From JAVBSC01 sp031547305 (GTDB lineage: Bacteria > Desulfobacterota > Desulfovibrionia > Desulfovibrionales > Desulfovibrionaceae), in NCBI GenBank assembly GCA_031547305.1, contig JAVBSC010000098.1, positions 1 to 31,811 of the forward strand: DNA of 31,811 bases. Direction: 5' to 3'. Under the pieces are notes generated by a model. The model did not search any database. It was not told the origin of the DNA and saw nothing but the letters and a program-made list of their open reading frames with translations. This document shows positions 15,923 through 23,650 of this stretch, in pieces; within the stretch, counting starts at the first letter, position 1, and the number at the start of each line of letters is the position of its first letter. Made by a program: the position numbers and the translations under genes.

Positions 15923-17362
15923 CTATAATGTCGCGGCCAGCGCGGCGATTTCCTCGCGGATGACCCTGGCGGCGGAAGCCGCCGCGTATTTTTCCATATT
16001 CTCGCGCAAATCCGCCAGTTCGGCCCGCAATACGGCCATTTCCCCGCTCACGGCGTCCTTATGCAGAGCCAGCGCCGCCTCGAAAGAAGCCTGGGCGTCC
16101 CGCAACGCGGCAACCTCGCCATTGAGACCGGCGTATTCATCCTTCAGGGACTCATGGGCGTCTTTAAGAGCCGCGTACTCGCTTTCCAATCTGGCCTGCC
16201 CGTCCTTAAGGACGGAGCACTCGCCGGCCAGATCCGCATGCGCGCTTTTAAGCGCTTCATATTCCGCTTGCAGTAAATCAAGGCCTTCCTGGACGGCCTG
16301 GGACTCCGGAACGGGAGCTGCGGGCGGAGTTTCCGCGGGCTGAATCTGCTCCTCGGACTGCGGGGCCGGTTCGGAGGCCGAAGGCGAAGGGCCGGAAGGC
16401 GGCGCTTTGGCGAGCATATCATCCAGCATGGCGTCCAGTTCGTTCAGATCTATGCCGGCATCCTCGTTTTTGGCGGAATCAGCGCTTTCCGTCCGGGCCG
16501 GGGCGGCGTCTTCCGCCACGGCTTCCAGCGCTTCTTCAGCCGCAACTTCCTGCGCAAGAGCCGGCTCCGTCTTGGGGGCATGTTCAGCCAGCAGTTCGCC
16601 CAAATCAGCCACAGGCGGGGCCAGGCTGGCCTCTGGCGCCCGCTCCCCGAGCAATTCATCCAGGTCCGCCTGGGCCGGAACGGCTTCTTCAGCCACAGCT
16701 TCCGGCGCGGGGATCGACTCCGCCCTGGGGGCGTATTCGGCCAACAACGCGTCTACATCCATAGCCGGCTTGGTCTTGGGCGCATCCGCCTTTGCCGCAA
16801 CGGAGGGCTTGCCGTCCTTGGCCGCGGCTTCGGCCAGGAGTTCGTCAAGATCCAGCCCGGCGGACGGAGATTCAGGAGCGGACGGAGCCGGGGCGGCCAG
16901 AAGCTCGTCCAGAAGATCCGCCTCGGATGCGCCGGATTGACTGGACGCGGTGTCTTTGGTTGGCAGGGCGTCCAGATCGTCGTAGTTCGGATCGCTGTTT
17001 CCGGCGGCCGGCGCGTCCGGCGCTTTTTGCGACGCCGGTTTGCCGGCGCCCAGTTCCGCCAGCAGAGAGTCAAGGTCATCCATGCTTGGCAGATCCAATT
17101 TTTCATCCGGATCCACCAGGTGATCCGCCTCGTTTATATTGGCCGTGGGCACAGCCACCCTGGCGAAGCTTTCATCGCTGTTCCCGGCGGCAGCCTGTTG
17201 CGGCGCGGCATTCGCCACCTCGCCCAGTAAAGCGTCCAGGTCCGCCCCAAAATCAACGCCTGTGGAAACTCCGCCGGCAGCTTGCGGCCGCTTGCCCGGA
17301 CTAACCAGTTCGGTCAAGTCTATAATATCGTCGTCTTCCCGCAGTTTGTCGTCTGTGGCCAT
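15923..17362 (-). CDS. Acidic repeat protein with DLDxLLAE motifs and a C-terminal coiled coil
   Basis: A 479-residue, Ala/Glu/Pro-rich acidic protein with no signal peptide or membrane segment. It starts with a short motif DDIIDLTELV (11-20). Repeated motifs follow at 41-48 (DLDALLGE), 96-103 (DLDSLLAE), 149-156, 171-178 (DLDELLAE), 202-209 (DVDALLAE), 233-240, 253-260 and about 305-318, joined by disordered Ala/Pro linkers. From about 360 to 470 there is a coiled coil with its own repeat (LKDAHESLKDEYAGL and similar). The design suggests a flexible scaffold displaying many copies of a short helical binding motif, but that is inference; I know no assigned function. It is a single gene flanked by its own terminator and the cytochrome c3 terminator. 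Confidence 0.85.
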   Translation of the reverse strand: MATDDKLREDDDIIDLTELVSPGKRPQAAGGVSTGVDFGADLDALLGEVANAAPQQAAAGNSDESFARVAVPTANINEADHLVDPDEKLDLPSMDDLDSLLAELGAGKPASQKAPDAPAAGNSDPNYDDLDALPTKDTASSQSGASEADLLDELLAAPAPSAPESPSAGLDLDELLAEAAAKDGKPSVAAKADAPKTKPAMDVDALLAEYAPRAESIPAPEAVAEEAVPAQADLDELLGERAPEASLAPPVADLGELLAEHAPKTEPALAQEVAAEEALEAVAEDAAPARTESADSAKNEDAGIDLNELDAMLDDMLAKAPPSGPSPSASEPAPQSEEQIQPAETPPAAPVPESQAVQEGLDLLQAEYEALKSAHADLAGECSVLKDGQARLESEYAALKDAHESLKDEYAGLNGEVAALRDAQASFEAALALHKDAVSGEMAVLRAELADLRENMEKYAAASAARVIREEIAALAATL

Positions 17363-17435
17363 GGCAAAACTCTGGCAAAGGGTTTAATAAAAGGATTACT
17401 ACCTGCAACCTGTTAATAAACATACCTTCTTAATT

Positions 17436-17471
17436 AAAGCAAGGGGCCGCTTGTTTGCGGCCCCTTGCTTT
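17436..17471 (-). terminator. Terminator after cytochrome c3
   Basis: AAAGCAAGGGGCCGC (17436-17450) and GCGGCCCCTTGCTTT (17457-17471) form a perfect 15-bp stem with a 6-nt loop. It lies 40 bp after the cytochrome stop. The minus-strand tail is TTTAATTAAG, a weak U-run, but the stem is very stable. Confidence 0.85.
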
Positions 17472-17510
17472 GCAAAAATCAAAAGAAAATCGTCTCAGAG
17501 TTTATTCCCT

Positions 17511-17903
17511 CTATGGATGGCACACCGACTTGGCGCAACCGGCCAGAGACTTCTTCTTTTCGTTGTCCGCTCCAGCGGTCTTGACGTGGCAGGATACGCA
17601 GGTTTCGAACTTGGCGCCCTTGGCCTTGTGGGCAATCTGGTAGAAAGAATTTATGGATTTATCTTTCTGGTCGAAGTTGTCGTGGCAGCCGGCCGTGGCG
17701 CAGGACCGGTAATCTTCTTTACCGTCCACCTTGTGGTGACAGTCCACGCAGGCAATGGCCTTGTGGGTTTCGTGTTTAAACGACACGATTTTCTTGCCCT
17801 TGCCCAGCTTGATTTCAGCGGTCGGGGCAGCCGGCGCCGCCGCAAAAGCGGGCAGTACGAAAGCCGCCAACAGCAGGGCCGCAAGAATCCAACACTTTTT
17901 CAT
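17511..17903 (-). CDS. cyc3: Periplasmic tetraheme cytochrome c3
   Basis: A 130-residue low-potential multiheme cytochrome that carries electrons from periplasmic hydrogenases and formate dehydrogenases in sulfate reducers. Residues 1-21 form a signal peptide (MKKCWILAALLLAAFVLPAF). The four heme sites are CVDCH (52-56), CATAGCH (68-74), CVSCH (102-106) and CAKSVCH (123-129), in the exact CxxCH/CxxxxCH order of cytochrome c3. H44, H47, H57 and H92 are the likely sixth axial ligands. The start at 17903 was chosen because AAGGAGG lies 9 nt upstream and gives a clean signal peptide. A good promoter lies at 17979-18008. It appears to be a monocistronic gene. Confidence 0.97.
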   Translation of the reverse strand: MKKCWILAALLLAAFVLPAFAAAPAAPTAEIKLGKGKKIVSFKHETHKAIACVDCHHKVDGKEDYRSCATAGCHDNFDQKDKSINSFYQIAHKAKGAKFETCVSCHVKTAGADNEKKKSLAGCAKSVCHP

Positions 17904-17978
17904 GGTTACATTTCCTCCTTGCCATGACGTCGAAACGATTGGATATTGAACACCAGACAATACCGTAACACTAACCCC

Positions 17979-18008
17979 ACTTTAACTCCAATTTTCATAT
18001 CTTGTCAA
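17979..18008 (-). promoter_or_regulatory. Predicted sigma70-type promoter of cytochrome c3
   Basis: On the minus strand TTGACA (18008-18003) is followed after 18 bp by TAAAGT (17984-17979). The -35 is perfect and is embedded in a small inverted repeat, TCTTG-A-CAAGA. The predicted untranslated leader is about 70 nt. Confidence 0.5.
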
Positions 18009-18029
18009 GAATACAGGATATTAGAGCTG

Positions 18030-18401
18030 TCAGGCTTCTAAAATAACCACAGCCGCCACTGTGTCGCGGCTGTGGGATATGGACAGGTGCGCTTTTGCCG
18101 CGCCGAGCGCTTGCAGGCGTTTTAAGGCCGCGTTGTGGAAGCTCAGCAGGGGTTGCCCGGCCAGGCCGGGCAGGGCGCAAAAATCCCTGGGTCCTATGCC
18201 TTGGGAAAAACCGGTGCCCAAGGCCTTGGCGGCCGCCTCTTTGGCCGCGAAGCGCCCGGCCAGAAAGTTGACCGGCCGCTCCGGCAGGAGCTCAAGTTCC
18301 GCCGGGTGCAGAATGCGCTCCGCAAAACGCAGGCCGTATTTGTCCCATAGGCCGGCAATGCGCTCCAATTCCATAATGTCCAGTCCCATGCCTGTAACCA
18401 C
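18030..18401 (-). CDS. acpS: Holo-[acyl-carrier-protein] synthase
   Basis: A 123-residue cytosolic enzyme that moves the 4'-phosphopantetheine arm of CoA onto acyl carrier protein (EC 2.7.8.7). The Mg-binding aspartate is D8 in GMGLDIMELERI and the second metal ligand is E55 in FAAKEAAAKALGTG. HLSISHSRD near the C terminus is the usual third motif. The start was set at the GTG at 18401 because GGAGGGG lies 6 nt upstream and the length then matches the family (about 120-126). No partner gene is adjacent; it sits between cytochrome c3 and the porin array on the same strand. Confidence 0.92.
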   Translation of the reverse strand: MVTGMGLDIMELERIAGLWDKYGLRFAERILHPAELELLPERPVNFLAGRFAAKEAAAKALGTGFSQGIGPRDFCALPGLAGQPLLSFHNAALKRLQALGAAKAHLSISHSRDTVAAVVILEA

Positions 18402-18468
18402 CGCTTGCCCCTCCGCTGTTGCAACGCATACCTGAAGCGGCAAAAGCGCGCAAGATCAAGAGCGGGCG

Positions 18469-18495
18469 AAAAAAACGGGGGCCTCGCGGCCCCCG
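18469..18495 (-). terminator. Terminator of porin 1
   Basis: On the minus strand CGGGGGCC-GCGA-GGCCCCCG is followed by seven T. It lies 22 bp after the porin 1 stop. A textbook intrinsic terminator. Confidence 0.95.
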
Positions 18496-18517
18496 GAAAT
18501 CAGGACTGCTTTTTTGA

Positions 18518-19960
18518 TCAGAACTTGTACTCAAAGCCGAACTGGGCCTTCCAGGCGTTGTCCTGGGTAAACGTGTCTCCCCAGACGGCATCGTCCATGT
18601 TCAGATTTATATAGCCCAGTTCCACCCAGACGTCGAAGTTTTCATAAATCTTGTAGATGCTGGTCAAATCCACTTCCCAGGCGCGATCGGAAGTGGTCAT
18701 GTAGACAGTCTCGCCCATAAAGGCCAGGGACTGGTTATCCACTCCGCCGGGGGCCAGATCCCGGGTATTCATGGTTCCGTTTTCCACGTTGTTGGTGCCC
18801 TGCATATAGTACACGCCGAAATTATGCTTGAGATCCTTGACGAAGCTTACGTCCCACAGGCGCAGGCCAAGGCCCCACATGCCCACGGCGGTGTTGGTCA
18901 GCGCCGTTCTGCCGGTGGCCATGGGCATGTTGCCGTACATGCCGAAGCTGGTGAACTGGACGCCGTCATCCACGCCGAGCACGGGAATGCGGCCGAAATC
19001 CTTATTATTCGCCGCGTCAGCGTCGTCACCGGTGGAATACCAGCCGAGGATGCCCGGAGTCCCCCAATCCAGCTTGTATTCCAGCAGGGCGGCAAACCAC
19101 CAGCCGGAACTTTCGACGCCGTTGGAATCGTCGTTGCTGATGGCGCCGTACATGCCGTCGAACTTGATGGTAAAAGGATCAAAGAGGTTGATGGTTGCCG
19201 CCAGGCCGCCGCTGTACCAGTCCGAGGAACCGGATTGATCGTCGCTGTTGGCGAAAAAATTGCCGGGAGTGCCGCCGGTTCCGAAGTCAGACGTGTAGTT
19301 GGCCCGGTAGTCCCAGTAGCCGGAAGCGTTGCCGATGCTGGAATACAACGCCCAGGGAGAAACCGTGAATCCGTCGAAGCTCAGGGGCAGCACCAGGCCG
19401 AACATGTCCATGGCGTCATAGGTGTTGTGCGCGCTGTTATGCTCCTGGCTGTACCAGCTGTCATTGTCAAAGGGGCGGAACCAGAAGGCGGTCAAACTGA
19501 CGGTGTTGTTGAACTTGTAGTTGCCCACCACGCCGGCGGCGTTGCCGCTGTGCACCGGGCTGTTGCCGGCTGTGGCCGTGGGCAGGCCGAAATCCTGCAA
19601 GCCCATGCGGAAGGTCAGATCCGTGTTGGGCACCAGCCAGTCTATGTACATGAATCTGGTTCTGACGTTGACGCCGGTCGTATCCAGGCCGGCGCCCTGA
19701 TCCGAGCGGCCGTAATCCAGGTTGCCCACCTGGAAGGCGTACACCCCCTTGAGGGCTTCGGAGGCGATGAATTCCACCCAGCCGCGCAAACGCAGGGTGG
19801 CCCGGAAATCATCCTCGGTAATGTCCCTGAATGAACTGTTGTCCACCCAACCGAACCCCTGGTGGAAAAAGCCGTAGGTTTTCACGTCCACCGCGCGCGC
19901 TCCGTCCACTGAGCCAAAAACAAAGGCCGCGCTGAAAAGTAGTATGGCGATGCGTCTCAT
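18518..19960 (-). CDS. Outer-membrane porin 1 (Desulfovibrio homotrimeric porin family)
   Basis: A 480-residue outer-membrane beta-barrel expected to form a trimeric pore for small solutes. Residues 1-23 are a signal peptide (MRRIAILLFSAAFVFGSVDG, cut after ARA). The mature part is rich in aromatic, alternating beta strands and ends in ...FGFEYKF with the C-terminal Phe needed for barrel assembly. Shared family blocks are WVEFIASEALKGVYAFQVGN, YIDWLVPNT, FRMGLQDFGLP and VYYMQGTNNVENGT. AAGGAAG lies 7 nt before the ATG. It is most like porins 2 and 3; its variable loops (for example around 225-250, rich in Gly/Ser/Asn) differ. It is the last gene of the array and lacks the leader block shared by porins 2 and 3. 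Confidence 0.93.
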   Translation of the reverse strand: MRRIAILLFSAAFVFGSVDGARAVDVKTYGFFHQGFGWVDNSSFRDITEDDFRATLRLRGWVEFIASEALKGVYAFQVGNLDYGRSDQGAGLDTTGVNVRTRFMYIDWLVPNTDLTFRMGLQDFGLPTATAGNSPVHSGNAAGVVGNYKFNNTVSLTAFWFRPFDNDSWYSQEHNSAHNTYDAMDMFGLVLPLSFDGFTVSPWALYSSIGNASGYWDYRANYTSDFGTGGTPGNFFANSDDQSGSSDWYSGGLAATINLFDPFTIKFDGMYGAISNDDSNGVESSGWWFAALLEYKLDWGTPGILGWYSTGDDADAANNKDFGRIPVLGVDDGVQFTSFGMYGNMPMATGRTALTNTAVGMWGLGLRLWDVSFVKDLKHNFGVYYMQGTNNVENGTMNTRDLAPGGVDNQSLAFMGETVYMTTSDRAWEVDLTSIYKIYENFDVWVELGYINLNMDDAVWGDTFTQDNAWKAQFGFEYKF

Positions 19961-20057
19961 GGTTCAACTTCCTTTACTGGTTAAAAGTTAAAAATCCTGA
20001 CTTAAACCATAAGTACGGACATACGTGGTGGACGTGAATTATTAATCGCCAGCTTAT

Positions 20058-20090
20058 AAAAAAAGCGGGAACCCCGTATGGGGCTCCCGC
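20058..20090 (-). terminator. Terminator of porin 2
   Basis: On the minus strand GCGGGAGCCCC pairs with GGGGTTCCCGC (one G-T pair, loop ATAC region) and is followed by seven T. It lies 23 bp after the porin 2 stop. Confidence 0.95.
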
Positions 20091-20113
20091 CAGGTCAAGA
20101 CAGTTTTGTGGGA

Positions 20114-21517
20114 TTAGAACTTGTATTCGAAGCCGAGCTGAGCCTTCCAGGCGTTCTCTTCGCTGAATTCGTCGCCCCACACGTTTTCGTCCATGCTCAG
20201 ATGGATGTAGCCCAGTTCCAGCCACACCGCGAAGTTTTCATAGATCTTGTAGCGGTTGGTCAGGTCGACTTCCCAGGCGTTGTCGCTGGTGGTCATGTAG
20301 ATCGCTTCACCCATGAAGTTCAACTGGTCATTTGCCCTGCCGCTGTGGCGGGTGCCGTTTTCCACGTTGTTGGTGCCCTGCATGTAGTACACGCCGAAGT
20401 TGTGGGTCAGGTCTTTCACAAAGCTGAGGTTCCACAGGCGCAGGCCCACGCCCCACAGACCGACGGCGTCGGTGGTGATGGCGGTGTTGCCGGTGGCCAG
20501 GGGAGAGTTGCCGTACATGCCGAAGCTGGTGAAGTTCACGCCGTCGTCAGTGCCGACCACGGGAATGCGGCCGAAGTCCAGATCCCGAACGGCATCGGCG
20601 TCGTCGCCGCTGGAGTACCAGCCGATGATGGCGGGAGTGCCCCAGTCAAACTTGTATTCCAGCAGCATGGCGGTCCACCAGCCGGCGCTTTCGATCTGGT
20701 TGTTGTCGTTGTCGACGGAGCCGTACATGGCGTCAAACTTGATGGTGAAGGGATCCAGCACGCTGATGGTGGTGGCAATGCCGCCATGATACATGTCAGC
20801 CGCGCCGCTCAGACCGGAACGGCCGGCAGGCGGGGTGTTGCCGCTGGGGAATTTGGTGCTGTATCTGCCGCGGTAGTTCCAGAAGCCGGAATCGCCGCCG
20901 ATGTTGGAATACATGAGCCAGGGGCTGATTTTAAAGCCGTCAAAAGACATTGGCAGCACCAGGCCATACATGTCCATGGCATCGTAAGAAGGATTGCTTT
21001 GGCTGTCAGGGCTGTACCAGCCGTACTCGTCGAACGGACGGAACCAGAAGCCGGTCAGGCTGACATTGTCGTTGAATTTGTAGTTACCCACGATACCAGC
21101 GGCGTTGGCGCTGTGCACCGGGCTGTTGCCGGATGTGGCGGCGGGCAGGCCGAAGTTCTGCAGGCCCATGCGGAAGGTCAGGCTGGTGTTGGGCACCAGC
21201 CAGTCAATGTACAGGAAGCGGGTAGCCACGTTAGTGCCGGTGGTGTCCAGCGCGGCGCCGGCGCGGCCGTACTGCAGGTTGCCCACCTGGAAGGCGTACA
21301 CGCCCTTCAGGGCTTCAGAGGCGATGAATTCCACCCAGCCGCGCAGCCGGATGGTGGCGCGGAAGTCATCTTCGTTGATGTCGCGGAAGCTGGAGTTGTC
21401 CACAAAGCCGTAGCTGTTGTGGAAGAAGCCGTAGGTTTTGATGTCGGTAGCGTTGGCCTGGGCGAAAGAGCCCAGCACGAACGCGGCGACCAGCACCAAG
21501 GTAATGATGCGCTTCAT
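20114..21517 (-). CDS. Outer-membrane porin 2 (Desulfovibrio homotrimeric porin family)
   Basis: A 467-residue paralogue of porins 1 and 3. Its signal peptide is MKRIITLVLVAAFVLGSFAQ, cut after ANA at about residue 23. The barrel ends ...LGFEYKF. Blocks such as FIASEALKGVYAFQVGNLQY, YIDWLVPNTSLTFRMGLQNF and FGVYYMQGTNNVENG are nearly identical to porin 1. The protein is shorter in one surface loop (the PSGNTPPAGRSGLSGAAD region). AAGGAAGG precedes the ATG. The 354-bp upstream region carries the leader block shared with porin 3 and an AT-rich palindrome, so it likely has its own promoter. Confidence 0.93.
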   Translation of the reverse strand: MKRIITLVLVAAFVLGSFAQANATDIKTYGFFHNSYGFVDNSSFRDINEDDFRATIRLRGWVEFIASEALKGVYAFQVGNLQYGRAGAALDTTGTNVATRFLYIDWLVPNTSLTFRMGLQNFGLPAATSGNSPVHSANAAGIVGNYKFNDNVSLTGFWFRPFDEYGWYSPDSQSNPSYDAMDMYGLVLPMSFDGFKISPWLMYSNIGGDSGFWNYRGRYSTKFPSGNTPPAGRSGLSGAADMYHGGIATTISVLDPFTIKFDAMYGSVDNDNNQIESAGWWTAMLLEYKFDWGTPAIIGWYSSGDDADAVRDLDFGRIPVVGTDDGVNFTSFGMYGNSPLATGNTAITTDAVGLWGVGLRLWNLSFVKDLTHNFGVYYMQGTNNVENGTRHSGRANDQLNFMGEAIYMTTSDNAWEVDLTNRYKIYENFAVWLELGYIHLSMDENVWGDEFSEENAWKAQLGFEYKF

Positions 21518-21642
21518 AGGTTAATCCTTCCTTTGCGTTGAGTTCAAAAATTTGAATGCCTTGACCTGGAAAGACCTCTAACACAGGCGCACAGGCGTTA
21601 CAAGGGTTTTGATGATTTTTGTTCAAAATTTTTTACTCTTTT

Positions 21643-21665
21643 ATTTCAATATATTATATTGAAAT
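21643..21665. promoter_or_regulatory. AT-rich perfect inverted repeat upstream of porin 2
   Basis: ATTTCAATAT and ATATTGAAAT, 10-bp arms with a 3-nt centre, about 126 bp upstream of the porin 2 start. The matching place at porin 3 keeps only the left part (ATTTCAAGATATTATG), so this may be an operator kept at one copy only. Confidence 0.45.
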
Positions 21666-21809
21666 TATCAAAGGCGGATCTCCAGAAAAGCCGGCGAATC
21701 CCACATTAGGACAATTTTTTTTACGAAATCATCCCTTATCATATTCGCCACAACATGTTGAAAAACAGGCTTGACCGCATTCGGAATAAGCGCGCCTGAA
21801 AAATGCCGC

Positions 21810-21841
21810 AAAAAAAAGCGGAGGCCTTTTACAGCCTCCGC
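21810..21841 (-). terminator. Terminator of porin 3
   Basis: On the minus strand GCGGAGGC and GCCTCCGC form an 8-bp stem with an 8-nt loop, followed by eight T. It lies 30 bp after the porin 3 stop. Confidence 0.95.
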
Positions 21842-21871
21842 CAAGCGGGTCAAGACAACTTTTCGCCGGAG

Positions 21872-23311
21872 TCAGAACTTGTATTCGAAGCTGAGTTGGC
21901 CCTTCCAGGCGTTATCGCTGAATTCGTTGCCCCAGACGTCCTTGTCCATATCCAGGTTGATGTACCCCAGTTCCAGGTACGCCGTGAAGTTTTCATAAAT
22001 CTGGTAGGCGTTTGTCAGGTCGACTTCCCAGGCGTGGTCAGCCGTAGTCATGTAGATGTTTTCACCCATGAAGGCCAGGTCATCGTTGGAGACTCCGCTG
22101 TTCATGGTGCCGTTTTCAGAGTTGTTGGTGCCTTGCATGTAGTACACGCCGATGGTGTGGCTCAGGTCCTTGACGACGCTGAGGTTGGACACGCGCGCGC
22201 CCGCGCCCCAAGTGCCGACCGCGTTGGTGCTGATGACCGTGTTGCCGGTGGCCAGGGGGGCGTTGCCGTACATGCCGAAGCTGGTCATGGTCACGCCGTC
22301 GTCCACGCCAATCGTGGCCAGGCGGCCGAAGTCGCCGTCCTGGGCGGCATCGGCGTCGTCGCCGCTGGCCCACCAGCCCACGATGCCCGGCGTACCCCAG
22401 TCAAGCTTGTACTCCAGCAGGGCGCCCAACCACCAGCCGCCGGTTTCGATGCTCTGGCCGGCGGAATTTTCGCCGTTATTTTTGATGCCGCTGTACATGC
22501 CGTCAAACTTGATGCTGAGGGGATCCAGCAGGTTGATGCTGGCGGAGATACCGCCGGACCACATGTCGGAGTCGCCGCTCATATCGTCGCTGTTCGCGTA
22601 ACGGCTGCGGTTATTGCCGTTGATGTCGTGCTTGTAGCTGGACCGGTAGTCCCAGTAGCCGGAAGCGTTGCCGATGCTGGAATACATGGCCCATGGGGTG
22701 ACTGTGAACCCGTCGAAGCTCAGAGGCAGCACCAGGCCGAACATATCCATGGAGTCATAGCTGTTATGCTCGGAGTTGACCGACTGGTCGCTCCAGCCGT
22801 ACTCGTCGAACGGGCGGAACCAGAAGGCGGTCAGGCTGACGGTGTCGTTGAACTTGTAGTTGCCCACAACGCCGGCGGCGTTGCCGCTGTGCACCGGGTT
22901 GTTGCCGGACATGGCGGCGGGCAGGCCGAAGTTCTGCAGGCCCATGCGGAAGGTCAGCTTGGTGTTGGGCACCAGCCAGTCAATGTACATGAAGCGGGTG
23001 TCCAGGTTCACTTCGCTGGTGTCCAACTGGGCGCCGGCGCTGCCTTTGTTGTTCTGGCCGTATTGCAGATTGCCTACTTCAAAGGCGTACACGCCCTTCA
23101 AAGCTTCGGAAGCTATAAATTCCACCCAGGCGCGCAGGCGGATGGTGGCGCGGAAGTCGTCTTCGGTGACGTTTTTCCTGAATGTGGAGCCGTCAACAAA
23201 ACCGTAACTGTTCTGGAACATGCCGTAGACCTTGACGTCCGTGGCGTTCGCCCGGGCAAATGAGCCCAGCACCAACGCGGCGGCGAGCATCAGAGTGATA
23301 ATGCGTTTCAT
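21872..23311 (-). CDS. Outer-membrane porin 3 (Desulfovibrio homotrimeric porin family)
   Basis: A 479-residue paralogue. The signal peptide MKRIITLMLAAALVLGSFAR is almost the same as that of porin 2, cut after ANA. The barrel ends ...LSFEYKF. Core blocks match porins 1 and 2 (YAFEVGNLQYG, YIDWLVPNTKLTFRMGLQNF, YYMQGTNNSENGT), while the stretch SSIGNASGYWDYR is shared with porin 1 but not porin 2. That mosaic pattern would fit gene conversion between copies. Several loops are distinct (SYKHDINGNNRSRYANSDD; SGIKNNGENSAGQS). Its leader block is nearly the same as that of porin 2. Confidence 0.93.
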   Translation of the reverse strand: MKRIITLMLAAALVLGSFARANATDVKVYGMFQNSYGFVDGSTFRKNVTEDDFRATIRLRAWVEFIASEALKGVYAFEVGNLQYGQNNKGSAGAQLDTSEVNLDTRFMYIDWLVPNTKLTFRMGLQNFGLPAAMSGNNPVHSGNAAGVVGNYKFNDTVSLTAFWFRPFDEYGWSDQSVNSEHNSYDSMDMFGLVLPLSFDGFTVTPWAMYSSIGNASGYWDYRSSYKHDINGNNRSRYANSDDMSGDSDMWSGGISASINLLDPLSIKFDGMYSGIKNNGENSAGQSIETGGWWLGALLEYKLDWGTPGIVGWWASGDDADAAQDGDFGRLATIGVDDGVTMTSFGMYGNAPLATGNTVISTNAVGTWGAGARVSNLSVVKDLSHTIGVYYMQGTNNSENGTMNSGVSNDDLAFMGENIYMTTADHAWEVDLTNAYQIYENFTAYLELGYINLDMDKDVWGNEFSDNAWKGQLSFEYKF

Positions 23312-23650
23312 AAGCTTAGTCCTTACCTTTTACCTTGAGTCACAAAATACGTTGAGTCCAAAAACTTGAATGCCTTGACCTGGGGTACGGCTTAGCACGA
23401 ATACCCAACTAATCACAATGGTTTTTTGCGATTTTGTTCAAAAAATTTTATTTTATTTCAAGATATTATGCATAAAATAGAATATAGAATAGTACAATTT
23501 TTCCGCCTTGATCTATCATCAAAACAAAAAAATTTGCCAAGCGCCAAGGCCGGGCATGGCCGCTCTCCGGGCGCGCGGCGCGCTGCAAACTGAAGCGCCC
23601 GGCGGATTTCTCCGCCGGGCGCTTCAGATTAAAGCCGGTGGTTTCTGTTT
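23312..23650 (-). promoter_or_regulatory. Spacer between porins 3 and 4: shared leader and long hairpin
   Basis: A 339-bp gene-free spacer. Close to porin 3 it carries the leader block shared with porin 2 (about 23350-23382) and TTGAAC-N17-TTGTGA (around 23418-23446). The centre is very AT-rich. Around 23540-23590 it turns GC-rich with no reading frame I would call, then reaches the hairpin at 23591-23626 behind porin 4. Confidence 0.6.
23591..23626 (-). terminator. Long hairpin after porin 4, probable terminator
   Basis: TGAAGCGCCCGGCGGA (23591-23606) and its exact complement at 23611-23626 make a 16-bp stem with a 4-nt loop. It lies 25 bp after the porin 4 stop. Unlike the other three porin terminators it has no long T-run on the minus strand, so termination may be weaker or factor-assisted. 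Confidence 0.7.

Larger units (their letters stand above)
21518..21871 (-). promoter_or_regulatory. Spacer between porins 2 and 3: shared leader, palindrome and terminator
   Basis: This 354-bp AT-rich spacer has no gene. Near porin 2 it holds a 33-nt block (about 21538-21570) differing from the porin 3 leader (about 23350-23382) at only two positions; it contains GCCTTGACCTGG and the inverted repeat TTCAAA-AA-TTTGAA. Farther upstream, TTGAAC-N17-TTGTAA matches TTGAAC-N17-TTGTGA at porin 3 and may be promoter elements. A perfect palindrome lies at 21643-21665 and the porin 3 terminator at 21810-21841. Confidence 0.6.

Noticed and set aside
20078..23263. Long open frames (487 and 486 codons) on the strand opposite porins 2 and 3, and a 336-codon one opposite porin 1
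   Set aside because: They mirror the porin genes almost end to end, as happens in GC-biased genes that avoid TTA, CTA and TCA codons. The products are low-complexity (Val/Gly/His/Ala-rich) without domains, while the porin frames have signal peptides, family motifs and terminators.
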